DNA of 64,000 nt from an uncultured Pseudoalteromonas sp. (GCA_947493455.1 CANLRB010000001.1:434001-498000), one strand, 5' to 3'. Shown: positions 19,377 to 29,682, numbered from the stretch's first letter. Numbers and translations are program-made. The notes: generated by a model from the sequence alone, not told the origin.

Positions 19377-19442
19377 GACATTACCTCATTCATTTTTTTG
19401 CGCATAATAATCAAGATAAATGGCAAAATTATGACAATGAAA

Positions 19443-19459
19443 TGTAAAGGGGGTTTACA
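19443..19459. repeat. 17-bp palindrome TGTAAA-N5-TTTACA, copy 3
   Basis: Exact TGTAAA-GGGGG-TTTACA about 67 bp upstream of the PstS-OmpA start. Its position would allow a promoter role, but the core matches the copies at 8500 and 12061 that lie away from promoters. Confidence 0.6.
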
Positions 19460-19525
19460 GTAATAACTCTAATTTTTAATTACTTACCCGTAATCACGAT
19501 GGTCACATATAGAATAAATAGCTGT

Positions 19526-21118
19526 TTAATACAATGTAGTGTAAGTTTGTTTTATAAAGTCGCTAGCACGTTCTGCAAGCATGATAGTCGGCGCATTTGT
19601 ATTGCCGCCAATTAAACTTGGAAATACAGAGGCGTCAACAACACGAAGATTTTTAATGCCTATGACATTAAGTTGAGGTGTCACTACCGCCATGTCGTCC
19701 GTGCCCATTTTACATGTTCCAATTGGATGGTAGACACTGTCTGTTTTATTTCGAATGAGCTCGACCAGACCATCGTCACTTAAGTTGTATTCTTCATAAA
19801 GAGATGCACCTTTGTATTTTTGCATTGTTTCGTGCTCTAAAATACGCGATGCCATACGTACTCCCTTTTTTAACACTTCAACATCATCGGGATGAGATAA
19901 AAATTGCGGATCAATTAACGGTGACGCAAGTGGATCGGCGGATTGCAGTTTGACAACCCCTTTGCTTTTAGGTCGAAGAATACAAGTATGGCAACTATAG
20001 CCATGGCGTAAATCTAATTTTCTAGCATGATCTCTTACTAAAGCCACAACGAAATGTAATTGAATATCAGGCCTTGCTAGATCCGGCGATGTTTTCAAAA
20101 AACCACCTGTTTCGGCAAAATTAGAGGTCAACATACCGTGGCGCTGGGTTAAAAATGCGCCCGACTCTTTAATTAAACGCGACACTCCTTTTACAGATAA
20201 ACCGAACACTTTGCTCGTTTTCGCGTAGTAGGCACTGACAAAATCAGGATGGTCTTGAAGATTTTCGCCAACACCAGGCAACTCATGAAGGTGTTCAATA
20301 CCAAAAGGTTCAATATCGCGCTTAGCGCCAATACCTGAAAGTAATAAAATTTGTGGTGAGATAAGTGCACCAGCTGATAAAATGACTTCTTTATCACAAG
20401 TGACTTGATGCGCTTTACCATTTTTTAAATACTCGACGCCAATACAGGTCTTGTTTTTTATAAGCAGTTTCGAGACATGTGCACCGGTCACTATTGTCAA
20501 ATTATTACGCTCGCGAGCTGAATATAAATACGCTTTTGCCGCACTACAGCGCATGCCATTGACTTGAGTAATTTGATACGGGCCTACGCCTTCTTGTTCA
20601 AGTCCATTAAAATCATCATTGTATTGAAAACCAAGCTCCACAGCTGCATCAACAAACGCATTCGCAACTTCATTTTTTGCACGTGAATTAGCGACAAACA
20701 AGGGGCCTTCATTGCCATGTAACTCGTTAACTATCGACTCGTTATTTTCTGCTTTTTTAAAATAAGGTAAAACATCTTGCCAGCCCCATCCAAGCTCTTT
20801 CCAGTCATCGTAATCATCATGGTGCCCTCGAATATAAATCATCGCATTAATTGAACTCGAGCCACCCAATGTTTTACCGCGCGGTTGATAACCAATCCGG
20901 CCATTTAAACCAGCTTGTGGTATCGTATCAAGTGCCCAGTTATTGATTTTGGTTGGCACCATGGCGCATGCCCCAACTGGTACATGGATCAGCGGATTAG
21001 TATCTTTCGAGCCAGCTTCGATTAAAAGTACATTTACTTTGTTTGACTCAGATAACCTTGCTGCAACAACAGAACCGGCCGACCCACCGCCGACAACAAT
21101 AAAATCAAACCTTTGCAC
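19526..21118 (-). CDS. GMC-family FAD-dependent alcohol/choline dehydrogenase
   Basis: A 530-residue flavoprotein. The FAD-binding GGGSAGSVVAARL is at residues 10-22, followed by GMC signature 1 (RGKTLGGSSSINAMIYIRG) and signature 2 (GALISPQILLLSGIG). The C-terminal catalytic histidine block is YHPIGTCKMG, followed by VVDASVFPSLIGGNTNAPTIM. The family oxidises choline, alkanols or similar alcohols (BetA, AlkJ). No betaine genes are adjacent, so the substrate is open. It is probably cytoplasmic or membrane-associated. Confidence 0.9.
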   Translation of the reverse strand: MQRFDFIVVGGGSAGSVVAARLSESNKVNVLLIEAGSKDTNPLIHVPVGACAMVPTKINNWALDTIPQAGLNGRIGYQPRGKTLGGSSSINAMIYIRGHHDDYDDWKELGWGWQDVLPYFKKAENNESIVNELHGNEGPLFVANSRAKNEVANAFVDAAVELGFQYNDDFNGLEQEGVGPYQITQVNGMRCSAAKAYLYSARERNNLTIVTGAHVSKLLIKNKTCIGVEYLKNGKAHQVTCDKEVILSAGALISPQILLLSGIGAKRDIEPFGIEHLHELPGVGENLQDHPDFVSAYYAKTSKVFGLSVKGVSRLIKESGAFLTQRHGMLTSNFAETGGFLKTSPDLARPDIQLHFVVALVRDHARKLDLRHGYSCHTCILRPKSKGVVKLQSADPLASPLIDPQFLSHPDDVEVLKKGVRMASRILEHETMQKYKGASLYEEYNLSDDGLVELIRNKTDSVYHPIGTCKMGTDDMAVVTPQLNVIGIKNLRVVDASVFPSLIGGNTNAPTIMLAERASDFIKQTYTTLY

Positions 21119-21425
21119 ATGAATTCCTATATTATTTCTTTATTATCAACAATTAACATACGCGAATATGACAAACAAAACTAGAGCTAGTAATTTTAAG
21201 CTATTTACGAATTTTTTAGCGTAAATAACAAAAATCTGTTAAAACAATAGTCTAACAAGTGATTACCAATTTAAAACATTAAATTAACAAGAACAAAATA
21301 GTTTAAAAAACAACCCATTTTAGACTAGACTTTAATCAAAAGATTGGTAACATAGCGCCGCTTTAGAGCTTAGGCTCTAAATAGCATAACGCACTTTCAC
21401 ATTTTGCTTAATTTAAAGGACTATA
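21119..21425. other. Intergenic AT-rich stretch with a hairpin before a small membrane protein
   Basis: 307 bases between divergent genes. There is a hairpin TTTAGAGC / GCTCTAAA with a TTAG loop at 21362-21381. A distant inverted pair, TTACCAAT (about 21262) and ATTGGTAA (about 21343), is also present. Nothing else was recognised. Confidence 0.4.
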
Positions 21426-21797
21426 ATGAAAAGAAATAGTTTTATAGGGATATTGATCATTAGCTATTTTGTTATCGCGGTTGTATTTGCATATCTGCAA
21501 ACTCAACTTCTCTACGAAGTACAATATGTACTTTTTTTATCACTAACCGTGTTAAGTTGTATATTAAATCTATATGCAACAAGAGTTATTAGCCATAGGA
21601 TTGGCGTATTTACCGCATTTTATGCGACTATTTTTTTCGCTGTACCAAGTGGTTTTTCGACCATCTATTCAATATTTGATTTGGTCATACAACAACACTT
21701 TGTTCCATTTACGCTCTGGCTGCTCAATTGTCTTACTATTTTATTATCGGGCACCGTTGCAACTCAATTGTCAGTAAAAAAGCAGCGTTTTAATTAA
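21426..21797 (+). CDS. Small multi-pass inner-membrane protein, unknown
   Basis: A 123-residue protein with four predicted transmembrane helices (about 7-25, 33-52, 60-80 and 92-113) and a basic C-terminus (KKQRFN). AAAGGA lies 6 bases before the ATG. No family or partner was recognised. It is a single gene convergent with the YCF48-like gene. Confidence 0.6.
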   Translation: MKRNSFIGILIISYFVIAVVFAYLQTQLLYEVQYVLFLSLTVLSCILNLYATRVISHRIGVFTAFYATIFFAVPSGFSTIYSIFDLVIQQHFVPFTLWLLNCLTILLSGTVATQLSVKKQRFN

Positions 21798-21860
21798 TAT
21801 TCATTTTAGATTTAGCTTGGTCGGTATGAACGCGATACCGACCAATCATTACTAATGCTT

Positions 21861-22877
21861 TCAATCCAGTTCAATTTTCAAGATCCCCACTTTGCCTTTT
21901 GCACCACCACCCAATATCACCTGCCGAGAATGCGCAAGCGTATAAAAACCACTCATAGAGTAACTACGCCATGTTTCACCGCCGTCAACGGAAATATCCG
22001 AGCTCAGCTTACCCGTTGCGATGCATATATCTTTGACACATGCTAACGATGTTCGTAGTCCATTTTGACTCGTTGCAATTGCTTGCCAGTGCAAATGATT
22101 TAATGTCGCCAAATTGTTGTACAGTCCATTACGTTGCAAGTAATCGCCTCCCATAACAAATAAACGTCCTTGCGAGTTGGTAGCAAGGCTATAACCACCT
22201 GCGGTTTGAGACCCTTTATAAAGCGGAACCGCTTGCTTTTGCCAATGATGACCGCGGTCGCGTGATTGATACACAGATGCTTGCAATCCACCCGATGTAA
22301 ACCAAACCATTTCTCTATTAATAATCAGCGTCTGCCCGCTTGCTGCAAATGCAGCTTCTTTTTGCTCAAGCTTAGGCACATTAGTTTGAGACTGCCAACT
22401 CTCCCCACCATCTTTGGTCGTCATGATCATAAACTGATCACTGATAGGGTCCCCCATTAAAATACCATTTTCTCGATCCCAAAAATCAATCGCGTTAAAA
22501 AAGCCGGTTTTAAAAGGGTTTTGATATAAAAGCTGCCAAGATAGACCTTGGTCTTGGGTATAAAACAGTGCTGATTTTTTGCCACTTCCCGCAGCCATCA
22601 CGATGGCTGAATCCTCATCAAACACATGAATATCACGAAAATCATATTGAGTATCGGACTTAATACTGCGCTTATGCCATGTTTTTCCTCCATCAGGTGA
22701 CATATACACACTATTATGGCTGCCACTTAGCCAAAAATAATTTTTATAAATAGCGCTGCCACGAAATTCGGTAAAGTTATTGAGTTGAACCTCGTGCCAA
22801 TTAGAGGGGATTTTTTGCGTCGCAGCGCTCAAGCTTGATGCTGCTAAATATAAAATAGCAAGTATTACATATTTCAT
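21861..22877 (-). CDS. Secreted YCF48/BNR-repeat beta-propeller protein
   Basis: About 338 residues with signal peptide MKYVILAILYLAASSLSAA. The mature protein has repeated BNR/Asp-box-like units (SPDGGKTWHK, TQDQGLSWQL, TKDGGESWQS, SRDRGHHWQK, SVDGGETWRS), which build a sialidase-like or YCF48-like propeller. Bacterial members are called photosystem-assembly-like or exo-alpha-sialidase-like, but their real roles are mostly unknown. The start at 22877 was chosen over 22901 because it begins the signal peptide. Confidence 0.75.
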   Translation of the reverse strand: MKYVILAILYLAASSLSAATQKIPSNWHEVQLNNFTEFRGSAIYKNYFWLSGSHNSVYMSPDGGKTWHKRSIKSDTQYDFRDIHVFDEDSAIVMAAGSGKKSALFYTQDQGLSWQLLYQNPFKTGFFNAIDFWDRENGILMGDPISDQFMIMTTKDGGESWQSQTNVPKLEQKEAAFAASGQTLIINREMVWFTSGGLQASVYQSRDRGHHWQKQAVPLYKGSQTAGGYSLATNSQGRLFVMGGDYLQRNGLYNNLATLNHLHWQAIATSQNGLRTSLACVKDICIATGKLSSDISVDGGETWRSYSMSGFYTLAHSRQVILGGGAKGKVGILKIELD

Positions 22878-22918
22878 CGTATTCTCATCTTTAAAACCCA
22901 ATCAAAGAATACAATATA

Positions 22919-22950
22919 CAAAAAAGCCACCTAATGTAAATTAGGTGGCT
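22919..22950 (-). terminator. Terminator of the deoB-deoD operon
   Basis: Stem AGCCACCTAAT / ATTAGGTGGCT with a four-base loop. On the minus strand it is followed by a T-run, 40 bases after the deoD stop. Confidence 0.85.
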
Positions 22951-22989
22951 TGACTTCACAACTGTTTAGGAGGTTTTTAACGAAACCGT

Positions 22990-23691
22990 TTAAATTGACT
23001 CTAACGCAATTTGAACCATTTCATTAAAACTTGTTTGACGCTCTTCACTCGGCGTTGCTTCACCTGTGATTACATGGTCACTTACAGTGAAAAGTGCCAT
23101 TGCGTTCGCGCCGTATTCTGCTGCAACCCCATATAAACCTGCTGTTTCCATATCAACAGCAAGCACACCGAGCTTATCGAGCTGGGCGTAAAGGTCATTT
23201 GATGCCTGATAAAACGTATCTGTGGTAAAAACATTACCCACTTTTGCGTCAATGCCGAGTGCTTTAGCAGCATTAACACCATTGAGTAATAAATCGAAAT
23301 TAGCAATCGCTGCAAAATCATACCCTTGCACACGAGCACGATTCACATTTGAATCTGTTGATGCACCTTGCGCAAAAATAACATCACGGATTTTCACGTC
23401 AGAACCGATACCACCGCATGTTCCGATACGGATTAAATTTTTAACACCGTAGCTGACAATCAATTCACGCGCATAAATGCTCATTGACGGAATGCCCATG
23501 CCAGATGCCATAATGCTGACTGGCTTTCCTTTATATGTACCGGTGTAACCTAAAATATTTCGTACACTCGTTACTTCCTTTGCATCATCAAGGAATGTTT
23601 CTGCAATATGTTTAGCACGAAGCGGATCGCCCGGCATTAGTACTGTTTCAGCAAAATCACCAATTGCTGCATTAATATGTGGCGTACTCAT
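22990..23691 (-). CDS. deoD: Purine nucleoside phosphorylase
   Basis: A 233-residue enzyme that phosphorolyses purine (deoxy)nucleosides to base and (deoxy)ribose-1-phosphate. Hallmarks are PGDPLRAK near residue 20, the GTCGG block, [12 protein letters not shown] near residue 180 and SDHVITGE. It lies 8 bp after deoB on the same strand and ends at a terminator, so deoB-deoD is an operon. It feeds ribose phosphates to DeoB, next to the divergent udk-nupC genes. Confidence 0.95.
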   Translation of the reverse strand: MSTPHINAAIGDFAETVLMPGDPLRAKHIAETFLDDAKEVTSVRNILGYTGTYKGKPVSIMASGMGIPSMSIYARELIVSYGVKNLIRIGTCGGIGSDVKIRDVIFAQGASTDSNVNRARVQGYDFAAIANFDLLLNGVNAAKALGIDAKVGNVFTTDTFYQASNDLYAQLDKLGVLAVDMETAGLYGVAAEYGANAMALFTVSDHVITGEATPSEERQTSFNEMVQIALESI

Positions 23692-23699
23692 ATAAAGTC

Positions 23700-24911
23700 C
23701 TATCTTGTGATCTGATGGATAAAGCCATCACCATAATCGAGAGCGGATAAATCAAACCACTGGGCAAGGGTTTGTCCTATATCTGCAAATGAATTTCGTT
23801 CGCCTAAGTCGACCGCTTTCATAGACGGTGAATAGGCAATGACAGGCACATACTCACGGGTATGCTCTGTTCCCTGCCAGGTTGGGTCACACCCATGGTC
23901 GGCAGTAATAATTAAAAGGTCATCGTGGTTTAGTAACGCAAGTATGCGAGGTAAATATTGATCGAATCGTGCCAACGCTTCAGCATATCCAATAGAATCG
24001 CGTCGATGGCCAAACTTTTCGTCAAAATCAACTAGGTTTGTGAACGTTAAACTTTTATTTGGCGCACTGTTAAATACTTCGATTGTTTTTTCGAGTAAAT
24101 TTTCAAGTCCGGGCGCTTTGTATTTTTGCGTGATCCCTTGATGCGCGTAGATATCAGCAATTTTACCAATACTGATCACCTCACCACCGGCTTCAACTAA
24201 CTTATCAAGCAACGTCGGCGAAGGCGGCAGTACTGAATAATCTTTGCGATTACCTGTACGCGCAAAATCACTGTTTGACGAACCTAAAAATGGCCGTGCA
24301 ATAATACGCCCTATATTCATTTCATCAAGTAGTTCTCTGGCGATTTCACACACTTGATAAAGGCGCTCAAGGCCAAATGATTCTTCATGTGCTGCGATTT
24401 GAAATACGCTATCCGCAGAGGTATAACAAATAGGTTTTCCTGTCGCGACGTGTTCTTCACCTAGCTTAGCTAAAATGTCAGTGCCTGATGCATGACAATT
24501 TCCTAAAATGCCTGGGATATCAGCTCGTTTCACAAATTCGTCAATAAACTCACTCGGAAAGCTATTCGTTTTATCGTGGAAATAACCCCAATCAAACAAT
24601 ACGGGTACACCGGCCATTTCCCAGTGCCCTGAGGGCGTGTCTTTGCCACTAGATAATTCTCTTGCGTAGCCAAAACCTGCAATTGGCGTGTTTCGCTCTG
24701 ACACTTGGCATAGCGTACCGCTTGCCGCCTCACAAGCATCAACCAAGCCAAGCTTTGTCAAGTTTGGAAGCGCTAACTTTTCACCTTTTTCACCGTGATA
24801 AGCAGCGAGTAAATGAGCGAGGGTATTCGCGCCTGAATCGCCAAATTGGTCTGCATCAGGGGCGGCACCAATGCCTAAGCTATCTGCCATTAATATTAAT
24901 GCTCTGCTCAT
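23700..24911 (-). CDS. deoB: Phosphopentomutase
   Basis: Interconverts (deoxy)ribose-1- and 5-phosphate in nucleoside catabolism. A 403-residue alkaline-phosphatase-superfamily enzyme. The first metal site is in [15 protein letters not shown] and the nucleophile threonine lies in [20 protein letters not shown] and the C-terminal TADHGCDPT and TEHTREYVP metal ligands complete the site. The ATG at 24911 has GAGG five bases upstream and is preferred to the GTG one codon earlier. It is first in the deoB-deoD operon. Confidence 0.95.
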   Translation of the reverse strand: MSRALILMADSLGIGAAPDADQFGDSGANTLAHLLAAYHGEKGEKLALPNLTKLGLVDACEAASGTLCQVSERNTPIAGFGYARELSSGKDTPSGHWEMAGVPVLFDWGYFHDKTNSFPSEFIDEFVKRADIPGILGNCHASGTDILAKLGEEHVATGKPICYTSADSVFQIAAHEESFGLERLYQVCEIARELLDEMNIGRIIARPFLGSSNSDFARTGNRKDYSVLPPSPTLLDKLVEAGGEVISIGKIADIYAHQGITQKYKAPGLENLLEKTIEVFNSAPNKSLTFTNLVDFDEKFGHRRDSIGYAEALARFDQYLPRILALLNHDDLLIITADHGCDPTWQGTEHTREYVPVIAYSPSMKAVDLGERNSFADIGQTLAQWFDLSALDYGDGFIHQITR

Positions 24912-25011
24912 CACTACCTCAGTGTTTGTTTGAGAGTCAATATGTAGTGTAGCTACAAATTGGCTCGCTGACCGTTTTCTTAATTATACTCTAGGCCGTT
25001 GCACAGGCCAC

Positions 25012-25035
25012 AAAACAGGACAATTGTCCTGTTTT
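25012..25035. promoter_or_regulatory. 24-bp perfect palindrome between deoB and udk
   Basis: The half-site AAAACAGGACAA is followed directly by its exact reverse complement. It lies in the 259-bp region shared by the divergent deoB-deoD and udk-nupC units, so it is a good candidate operator for a nucleoside-responsive repressor. It could also form a hairpin ending in five Ts, but no gene upstream on that strand needs a terminator. Confidence 0.5.
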
Positions 25036-25170
25036 TGCACAGTTAAAGAGGTTAAATTTCTTCCTCAATCAGGGTTGATTGATGATTGCGCCACGTAAGA
25101 TTTAAAGATTAATGTGCGCTTTTTTGATAAGGTAAGTTACTTTCATCATAAACATTGGGTACATATAACC

Positions 25171-25797
25171 GTGACACGCACAATTATTGCTATTGCGGGC
25201 GCTTCTGCGTCTGGAAAATCGCTATTTAGCCAAACTATTTACAATGAATTGGTTAATGAGTTAGAACCTGGTGCCATTGCAATCATCGAAGAAGATGCTT
25301 ATTACCGTGATCAGTCGCATTTGCCTTTTGAGCATAGAACACAGACTAATTATGATCACCCAGATGCATTTGAGCACGAATTGTTACTCTCTCATTTGAA
25401 TGACTTACGAAGTGGTAAAGCAGTCGATATTCCAGTGTATGATTATGCAGAGCACACGCGAAGTAGCTCTAGCCGTACCATTCAACCGGCAAAAATCCTG
25501 ATTGTTGAAGGTATTTTATTGTTATCTGATCCAAAGTTATGTGATGAGTTTAATATCAAGGTATTCATTGATACACCACTTGATATATGTTTAATGCGAA
25601 GAATGCAACGAGATATGGAAGAGCGCGGACGTAGTCTGCAATCAGTTATAGAACAGTATCAGGCAACAGTAAGACCAATGTTTTATCAGTTTATTGAACC
25701 TTCGAAACACAACGCTGATGTAGTGGTAACTCGAGGTGGCCGTAACCGCGTCGCGATAGACATATTAAAAAGTAAAATAAAACAACTATTGCAGTAG
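25171..25797 (+). CDS. udk: Uridine/cytidine kinase
   Basis: Phosphorylates uridine and cytidine to the monophosphates. The P-loop GASASGKS is near the N-terminus, followed by [29 protein letters not shown] and [11 protein letters not shown]. These correspond closely to E. coli Udk. The GTG at 25171 gives 208 residues, near the family length (about 213). An in-frame GTG at 25114 would add 19 unrelated residues. It is followed 19 bp later by nupC, so uptake and phosphorylation are coupled. Confidence 0.92.
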   Translation: MTRTIIAIAGASASGKSLFSQTIYNELVNELEPGAIAIIEEDAYYRDQSHLPFEHRTQTNYDHPDAFEHELLLSHLNDLRSGKAVDIPVYDYAEHTRSSSSRTIQPAKILIVEGILLLSDPKLCDEFNIKVFIDTPLDICLMRRMQRDMEERGRSLQSVIEQYQATVRPMFYQFIEPSKHNADVVVTRGGRNRVAIDILKSKIKQLLQ

Positions 25798-25816
25798 TAA
25801 TTAGGGAAAACGGGTT

Positions 25817-27040
25817 ATGACGTCAATTATGAGTCTAGTTGGTATCGCGAGTTTATTATTCGTCGCGTTTTTAGTATCAACCAATCGCAAAAGAATAAAT
25901 TTACGCACCGTCGGTGGTGCGTTTGCTCTACAAGTTTTAATTGGTGCCTTCGTACTTTATGTGCCTGTAGGGCGAGAGGTTTTACAAAGTATTTCGAATG
26001 GCGTCTCAAACGTAATTGGTTATGCTAATGATGGTATTAGCTTCTTATTTGGTGGTTTAGCATCAGCAGATACCGTAGGTTTTGTATTTGCTATCAAGGT
26101 ATTACCAGTTATCGTCTTTTTCTCGGCCTTAGTTGCAGTGCTATATCACCTGCGAATTATGGATTGGGTAATCAAAATTTTAGGTGGCGGGTTGCAAAAA
26201 CTATTGGGAACCTCAAAACCGGAATCATTATCAGCAACTGCAAATATTTTTGTGGGACAAACTGAAGCACCACTCGTAGTAAAGCCATTTATTGCAACAA
26301 TGACACGCTCAGAACTCTTTGCTGTAATGGTAGGCGGATTAGCTACGGTAGCGGGGTCAATCTTGGCTGGCTATGTAAGCTTAGGTGTTGAACTAAAATA
26401 TTTAATCGCTGCGAGCTTTATGGCTGCCCCGGGTGGTTTTTTAATGGCAAAAATGATGGTGCCAGAAACCGAGAAGCCTAAACAAGATTTAGAAGCACTC
26501 GACAATCAAGATGAAAAACCGGTTAATGTGATTGATGCTGCAGCCGGTGGCGCATTAAACGGCATGCACTTAGCGCTCAATGTCGGTGCAATGCTACTCG
26601 CGTTTGTCGCTCTTATCGCCCTAAGTAATGGACTTGTTGGCTGGGTTGGCGGCTGGTTTGATAACCCAGAACTGACTATCCAACAAATATTAGGATACGT
26701 ATTTGCGCCTGTAGCGTGGCTATTGGGTGTTCCATGGAGCGAAGCACAATTAGCAGGTAGCTTTATTGGACAAAAGTTAGTAGTGAATGAGTTTGTCGCA
26801 TATTTAGACTTTATGAACTACCAAGAAACTTTAAGTGAGCACACTAAAGCGGTTGTCACATTTGCGTTATGTGGTTTTGCTAACTTAAGTTCAATCGCCA
26901 TTTTATTAGGTGGTATTGGCGGTATGGCGCCAAGCCGCAGAAAAGATATTGCACAATTAGGTTTGAGAGCGGTTCTTGCCGGTTCAATGGCAAACCTAAT
27001 GAGTGCTGCAATTGCTGGATTCTTTTTATCAATTGCATAG
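25817..27040 (+). CDS. nupC: NupC/CNT-family nucleoside transporter
   Basis: A 407-residue polytopic inner-membrane symporter of the concentrative nucleoside transporter family. Visible family features are an N-terminal three-helix gate domain, [14 protein letters not shown] with the nucleoside-binding residues, [11 protein letters not shown], and the C-terminal LNEFVAYLD-like segment ([11 protein letters not shown]) plus [14 protein letters not shown]. It is co-transcribed with udk. The coupling ion (proton or sodium) is not decided here; marine relatives often use sodium. Confidence 0.93.
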   Translation: MTSIMSLVGIASLLFVAFLVSTNRKRINLRTVGGAFALQVLIGAFVLYVPVGREVLQSISNGVSNVIGYANDGISFLFGGLASADTVGFVFAIKVLPVIVFFSALVAVLYHLRIMDWVIKILGGGLQKLLGTSKPESLSATANIFVGQTEAPLVVKPFIATMTRSELFAVMVGGLATVAGSILAGYVSLGVELKYLIAASFMAAPGGFLMAKMMVPETEKPKQDLEALDNQDEKPVNVIDAAAGGALNGMHLALNVGAMLLAFVALIALSNGLVGWVGGWFDNPELTIQQILGYVFAPVAWLLGVPWSEAQLAGSFIGQKLVVNEFVAYLDFMNYQETLSEHTKAVVTFALCGFANLSSIAILLGGIGGMAPSRRKDIAQLGLRAVLAGSMANLMSAAIAGFFLSIA

Positions 27041-27239
27041 TTTGCCGGCACTGAGGTGACGACAATAATTTAGCAAAGTAGGGATGTTAGGCCATTGCAG
27101 GCACGATGGAACTAACATATCTGTTGTTTAATGTGCTATTCAACAGAACTATATGCATGTGGGATGTCGCTAGATTATAAGTCACTTCCGTAGCCGTTTT
27201 ATTCGTACACAGTTAATAACTTGTACACCCTATCCAGAT

Positions 27240-27378
27240 TATATTGGTAGCGCCGATATAATTGGAGCCCTGCAAAGGGTTGCCTGGAACTGAAATGTTC
27301 AAGCCTTAAGGGGTTAAGGTTGGCAAAAAATTTGAACGATACTAGAGAAAACCAAAAGGGCCCACTGGGCCCTTTTTT
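27240..27378 (+). ncRNA. Candidate structured small RNA or 3'UTR-derived RNA
   Basis: Three consecutive stem-loops occur. The first is a 6-bp stem closed by a GCAA (GNRA) tetraloop at 27266-27281. The second is a compound hairpin with outer arms GTTCAA / TTGAAC (27297-27337) and inner arms CCTTAA / TTAAGG around a GGGG loop. The third is a GC-rich terminator at 27355-27378. No gene follows on this strand, so it is not a leader. I do not recognise a known RNA family, and no convincing promoter was found; the 5' end is a guess. Confidence 0.35.
27355..27378 (+). terminator. Strong terminator after nupC / candidate RNA
   Basis: Stem AAGGGCCC / GGGCCCTT with an ACT loop, then six Ts. The opposite strand has only an interrupted T-run, so it probably serves the plus strand mainly. 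Confidence 0.88.
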
Positions 27379-27400
27379 ATTGGCAAAAACTTGTTCATTA

Positions 27401-28117
27401 TTACCGTATATACTGTTGCAACATGGTTTTAAACGCCTGTTTTTCTTTTAAGCGAGTTATTGCGCTATTAAGCTTTTGCTGGGTTTGCGAAGATAAACTT
27501 GGACCGTAGGCACAATGTATAAACGTATTGTTTATTTCAAAGTAGTTAAATCTGTCCAAATGCATTAAATAATTAGCTTCATTTTTCGCTATTACAAAGC
27601 CATCTAATTCGCCTTTTATAAAGCGCGCCATACTACCTCGAGAGGAGACACTATCTGCTCTTTTAATTTTCCCACTTTCAAGGGCTTGCTCAAGTTCCGG
27701 ATAGCGATACCCTAGCACAGTACCTAAACTAAAGCTGGGTTGCTCTAAAAGGGCGTTTATATGTTTAATTTGTTTATGCGTTACGACAATATCCGCATTG
27801 GGAAAAATACTTTCGCTCCAGCTCAATTGTTGGTCTGTGTACCATGCAGGGTTCGCAATACAATGTAAATCTAGCTGTCTTTCAATTAAAAACTGACTAA
27901 TACGTTTTCGAGGCACAGAGAGCAGTTTCACGCCAAGTCCAGCTTCGTCAGTAATTAATTTTACAGTGTCAAACAATATGCCAGCCACGGCTTGAAAATT
28001 GTCATCGCGGATAACGATAGGTGGAATATGATGTTGGCTATAGGGCACACGCATAATGTCGCGTTCAATACTTACTTGCGCCATCATCACTAAACTTATC
28101 ATAGTTTGGCCTAACAC
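27401..28117 (-). CDS. Periplasmic solute-binding protein family 3-like
   Basis: About 238 residues with the fold of family-3 extracellular solute-binding proteins. An N-terminal hydrophobic segment (MISLVMMAQ) could be a weak signal peptide. It is followed by PPIVIRDDNFQAVAGILFDTVKLI, and by RGSMARFIKGELDGFVIAKNEANY near the C-terminus. In marine gammaproteobacteria such lone proteins without ABC partners are common and their ligands unknown. No permease or ATPase gene is adjacent. The start is uncertain, with several in-frame ATGs near the N-terminus. Confidence 0.65.
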   Translation of the reverse strand: MLGQTMISLVMMAQVSIERDIMRVPYSQHHIPPIVIRDDNFQAVAGILFDTVKLITDEAGLGVKLLSVPRKRISQFLIERQLDLHCIANPAWYTDQQLSWSESIFPNADIVVTHKQIKHINALLEQPSFSLGTVLGYRYPELEQALESGKIKRADSVSSRGSMARFIKGELDGFVIAKNEANYLMHLDRFNYFEINNTFIHCAYGPSLSSQTQQKLNSAITRLKEKQAFKTMLQQYIR

Positions 28118-28176
28118 TGATTTCCCCCACTATTAACTACGCAGGATATAATATAGCAGCATTAGGCCAAATTAGC

Positions 28177-29682
28177 TTACTTTGTTCGTAGCAGCACCAA
28201 TTTAGACGCCAATGCATCGTCATCTAAGCGACCATACTTTAAAATCAAATCTTGCTTGTTATCACTATTTAAATCGTCGATTACAACATCATTTCCTTGC
28301 ATCGGTATCGTGATGTCGTACTTTTTACCGCGGCGTTCAAACATTTTTTTCCCACTACGGCCCCAATACACTTTAATCGCGTCATCATCATCCGATAAAA
28401 CTAAATCATTTAAGCCGTCACCATTTAGATCTGCTAATTTAACAATCGGCGAGCCTGAACGGCCTGAGCTAATGCTAAACGATAACTCAACCTCTTTGGT
28501 CACCTTGCGTTTTTTATCGAACTCATCGTTGTCATTCATATTAAAGATATGAACTTCTTGTTCTACAGTCCCTGAAAGCAGCGCACTGATAATTTGCGAC
28601 ACGCCTATATCGAATCCAGACACCACGACTTCGCTACGGCTGTCGTTATTAATATCAACCAAACGTAAGTCTGTTAATGTACCGTCAGCACTTACCACAC
28701 TTGACGCTTCAGAATTAAAACCTAACAGGCCATTTTGCTTTCCACCTAAATAAATTTCGTAATCATTAGTGCGATCCAGTGCACCGCTACTGGTTGTATA
28801 ACGGACCAATAAATCCATCAATCCATCGTTATTAATATCCTGCAACTTCTCGATTTTGCGATAAACTAAGTTACTCTGATCAAGGCTATCGCCATCAGGC
28901 CCTTTTTTATCCCACCAATCAGTCGAAAAAATCAGCTCATTGATTTTTTGATATTGCGCTTTAGTTGAAAATTGCCCGCTTTCATTTTGCAAGTAATAGG
29001 CAAGCTGTCCGTCTTGTTGCTCAACAAGGTCGATTCTTCCATCAAAATTAACATCTGAAAAATTTAACTTCGCAGGAGAAAAGGTTACAGAACGAGCACC
29101 AAGATTAATATTCGACTCAATCGGGATAGGCTGCATCGTAAAATCGGTGAAGTTTGAACTCGTTAGAAGGTTAGTCTGCTTAAAGTCAGGTAAGACAATG
29201 GCAATACGGTTATTGTCTAACTCAGCAATGAACTCGCGCTTTTGCAGGTAGCTGTTGTCTTTACTTTGAAATAACGAAGGTGCGTCAGCAACTTTTACAA
29301 GTGCCACACCACGCTCATTAACCTCAAGATTAAATACACTGTCGTGACTAAGCAAATAAATATAATGCTTACCACCATGGGTGATATTGGTTATGTCAAA
29401 GCTATGAATAGATTTAGGCAGCAAAACCTCACCCAATTTTGATGACCCATTGGTCTCTAAACTATAGATTTGTATAATCCGTTCCTGTGCTTCATTGGTT
29501 GTCATAACAACGAGCTCTTTGCCGACGACGCCGTTTAGCTCGGCTACATTCACCTTGTGTGTAATTGGCGCACCAACATCAATTTCCATTTTTTCAAAAT
29601 CAAGCTTTTGAGGTGATTTTGCGTGCACTTGAGCCGAAACTAACCAAGTACAGGCAATAAGAGATACCAATTTTGTTTTCAT
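28177..29682 (-). CDS. Secreted FG-GAP/VCBS-repeat protein
   Basis: About 501 residues with signal peptide MKTKLVSLIACTWLVSAQVHA. The mature part has calcium-binding FG-GAP/VCBS-type loops such as DVNFDGRIDLVEQ, DINNDGLMDLLVRY, DINNDSRSEVVVSG, DLNGDGLNDLVLSD and DLNSDNKQDLILKY. This indicates a beta-propeller, as in integrin-like bacterial surface proteins. The start at 29682 follows GGAAAA; an in-frame ATG lies four codons upstream. It sits downstream of a secreted protease, but a terminator separates them. Confidence 0.78.
   Translation of the reverse strand: MKTKLVSLIACTWLVSAQVHAKSPQKLDFEKMEIDVGAPITHKVNVAELNGVVGKELVVMTTNEAQERIIQIYSLETNGSSKLGEVLLPKSIHSFDITNITHGGKHYIYLLSHDSVFNLEVNERGVALVKVADAPSLFQSKDNSYLQKREFIAELDNNRIAIVLPDFKQTNLLTSSNFTDFTMQPIPIESNINLGARSVTFSPAKLNFSDVNFDGRIDLVEQQDGQLAYYLQNESGQFSTKAQYQKINELIFSTDWWDKKGPDGDSLDQSNLVYRKIEKLQDINNDGLMDLLVRYTTSSGALDRTNDYEIYLGGKQNGLLGFNSEASSVVSADGTLTDLRLVDINNDSRSEVVVSGFDIGVSQIISALLSGTVEQEVHIFNMNDNDEFDKKRKVTKEVELSFSISSGRSGSPIVKLADLNGDGLNDLVLSDDDDAIKVYWGRSGKKMFERRGKKYDITIPMQGNDVVIDDLNSDNKQDLILKYGRLDDDALASKLVLLRTK

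Larger units (their letters stand above)
27041..27400. other. Intergenic stretch after nupC holding a candidate structured RNA
   Basis: 360 bases between convergent genes. No ORF is supported. The right half, from about 27240, has three consecutive hairpins ending in a terminator and is listed as a candidate ncRNA. Nothing was recognised in the left half. Confidence 0.5.
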
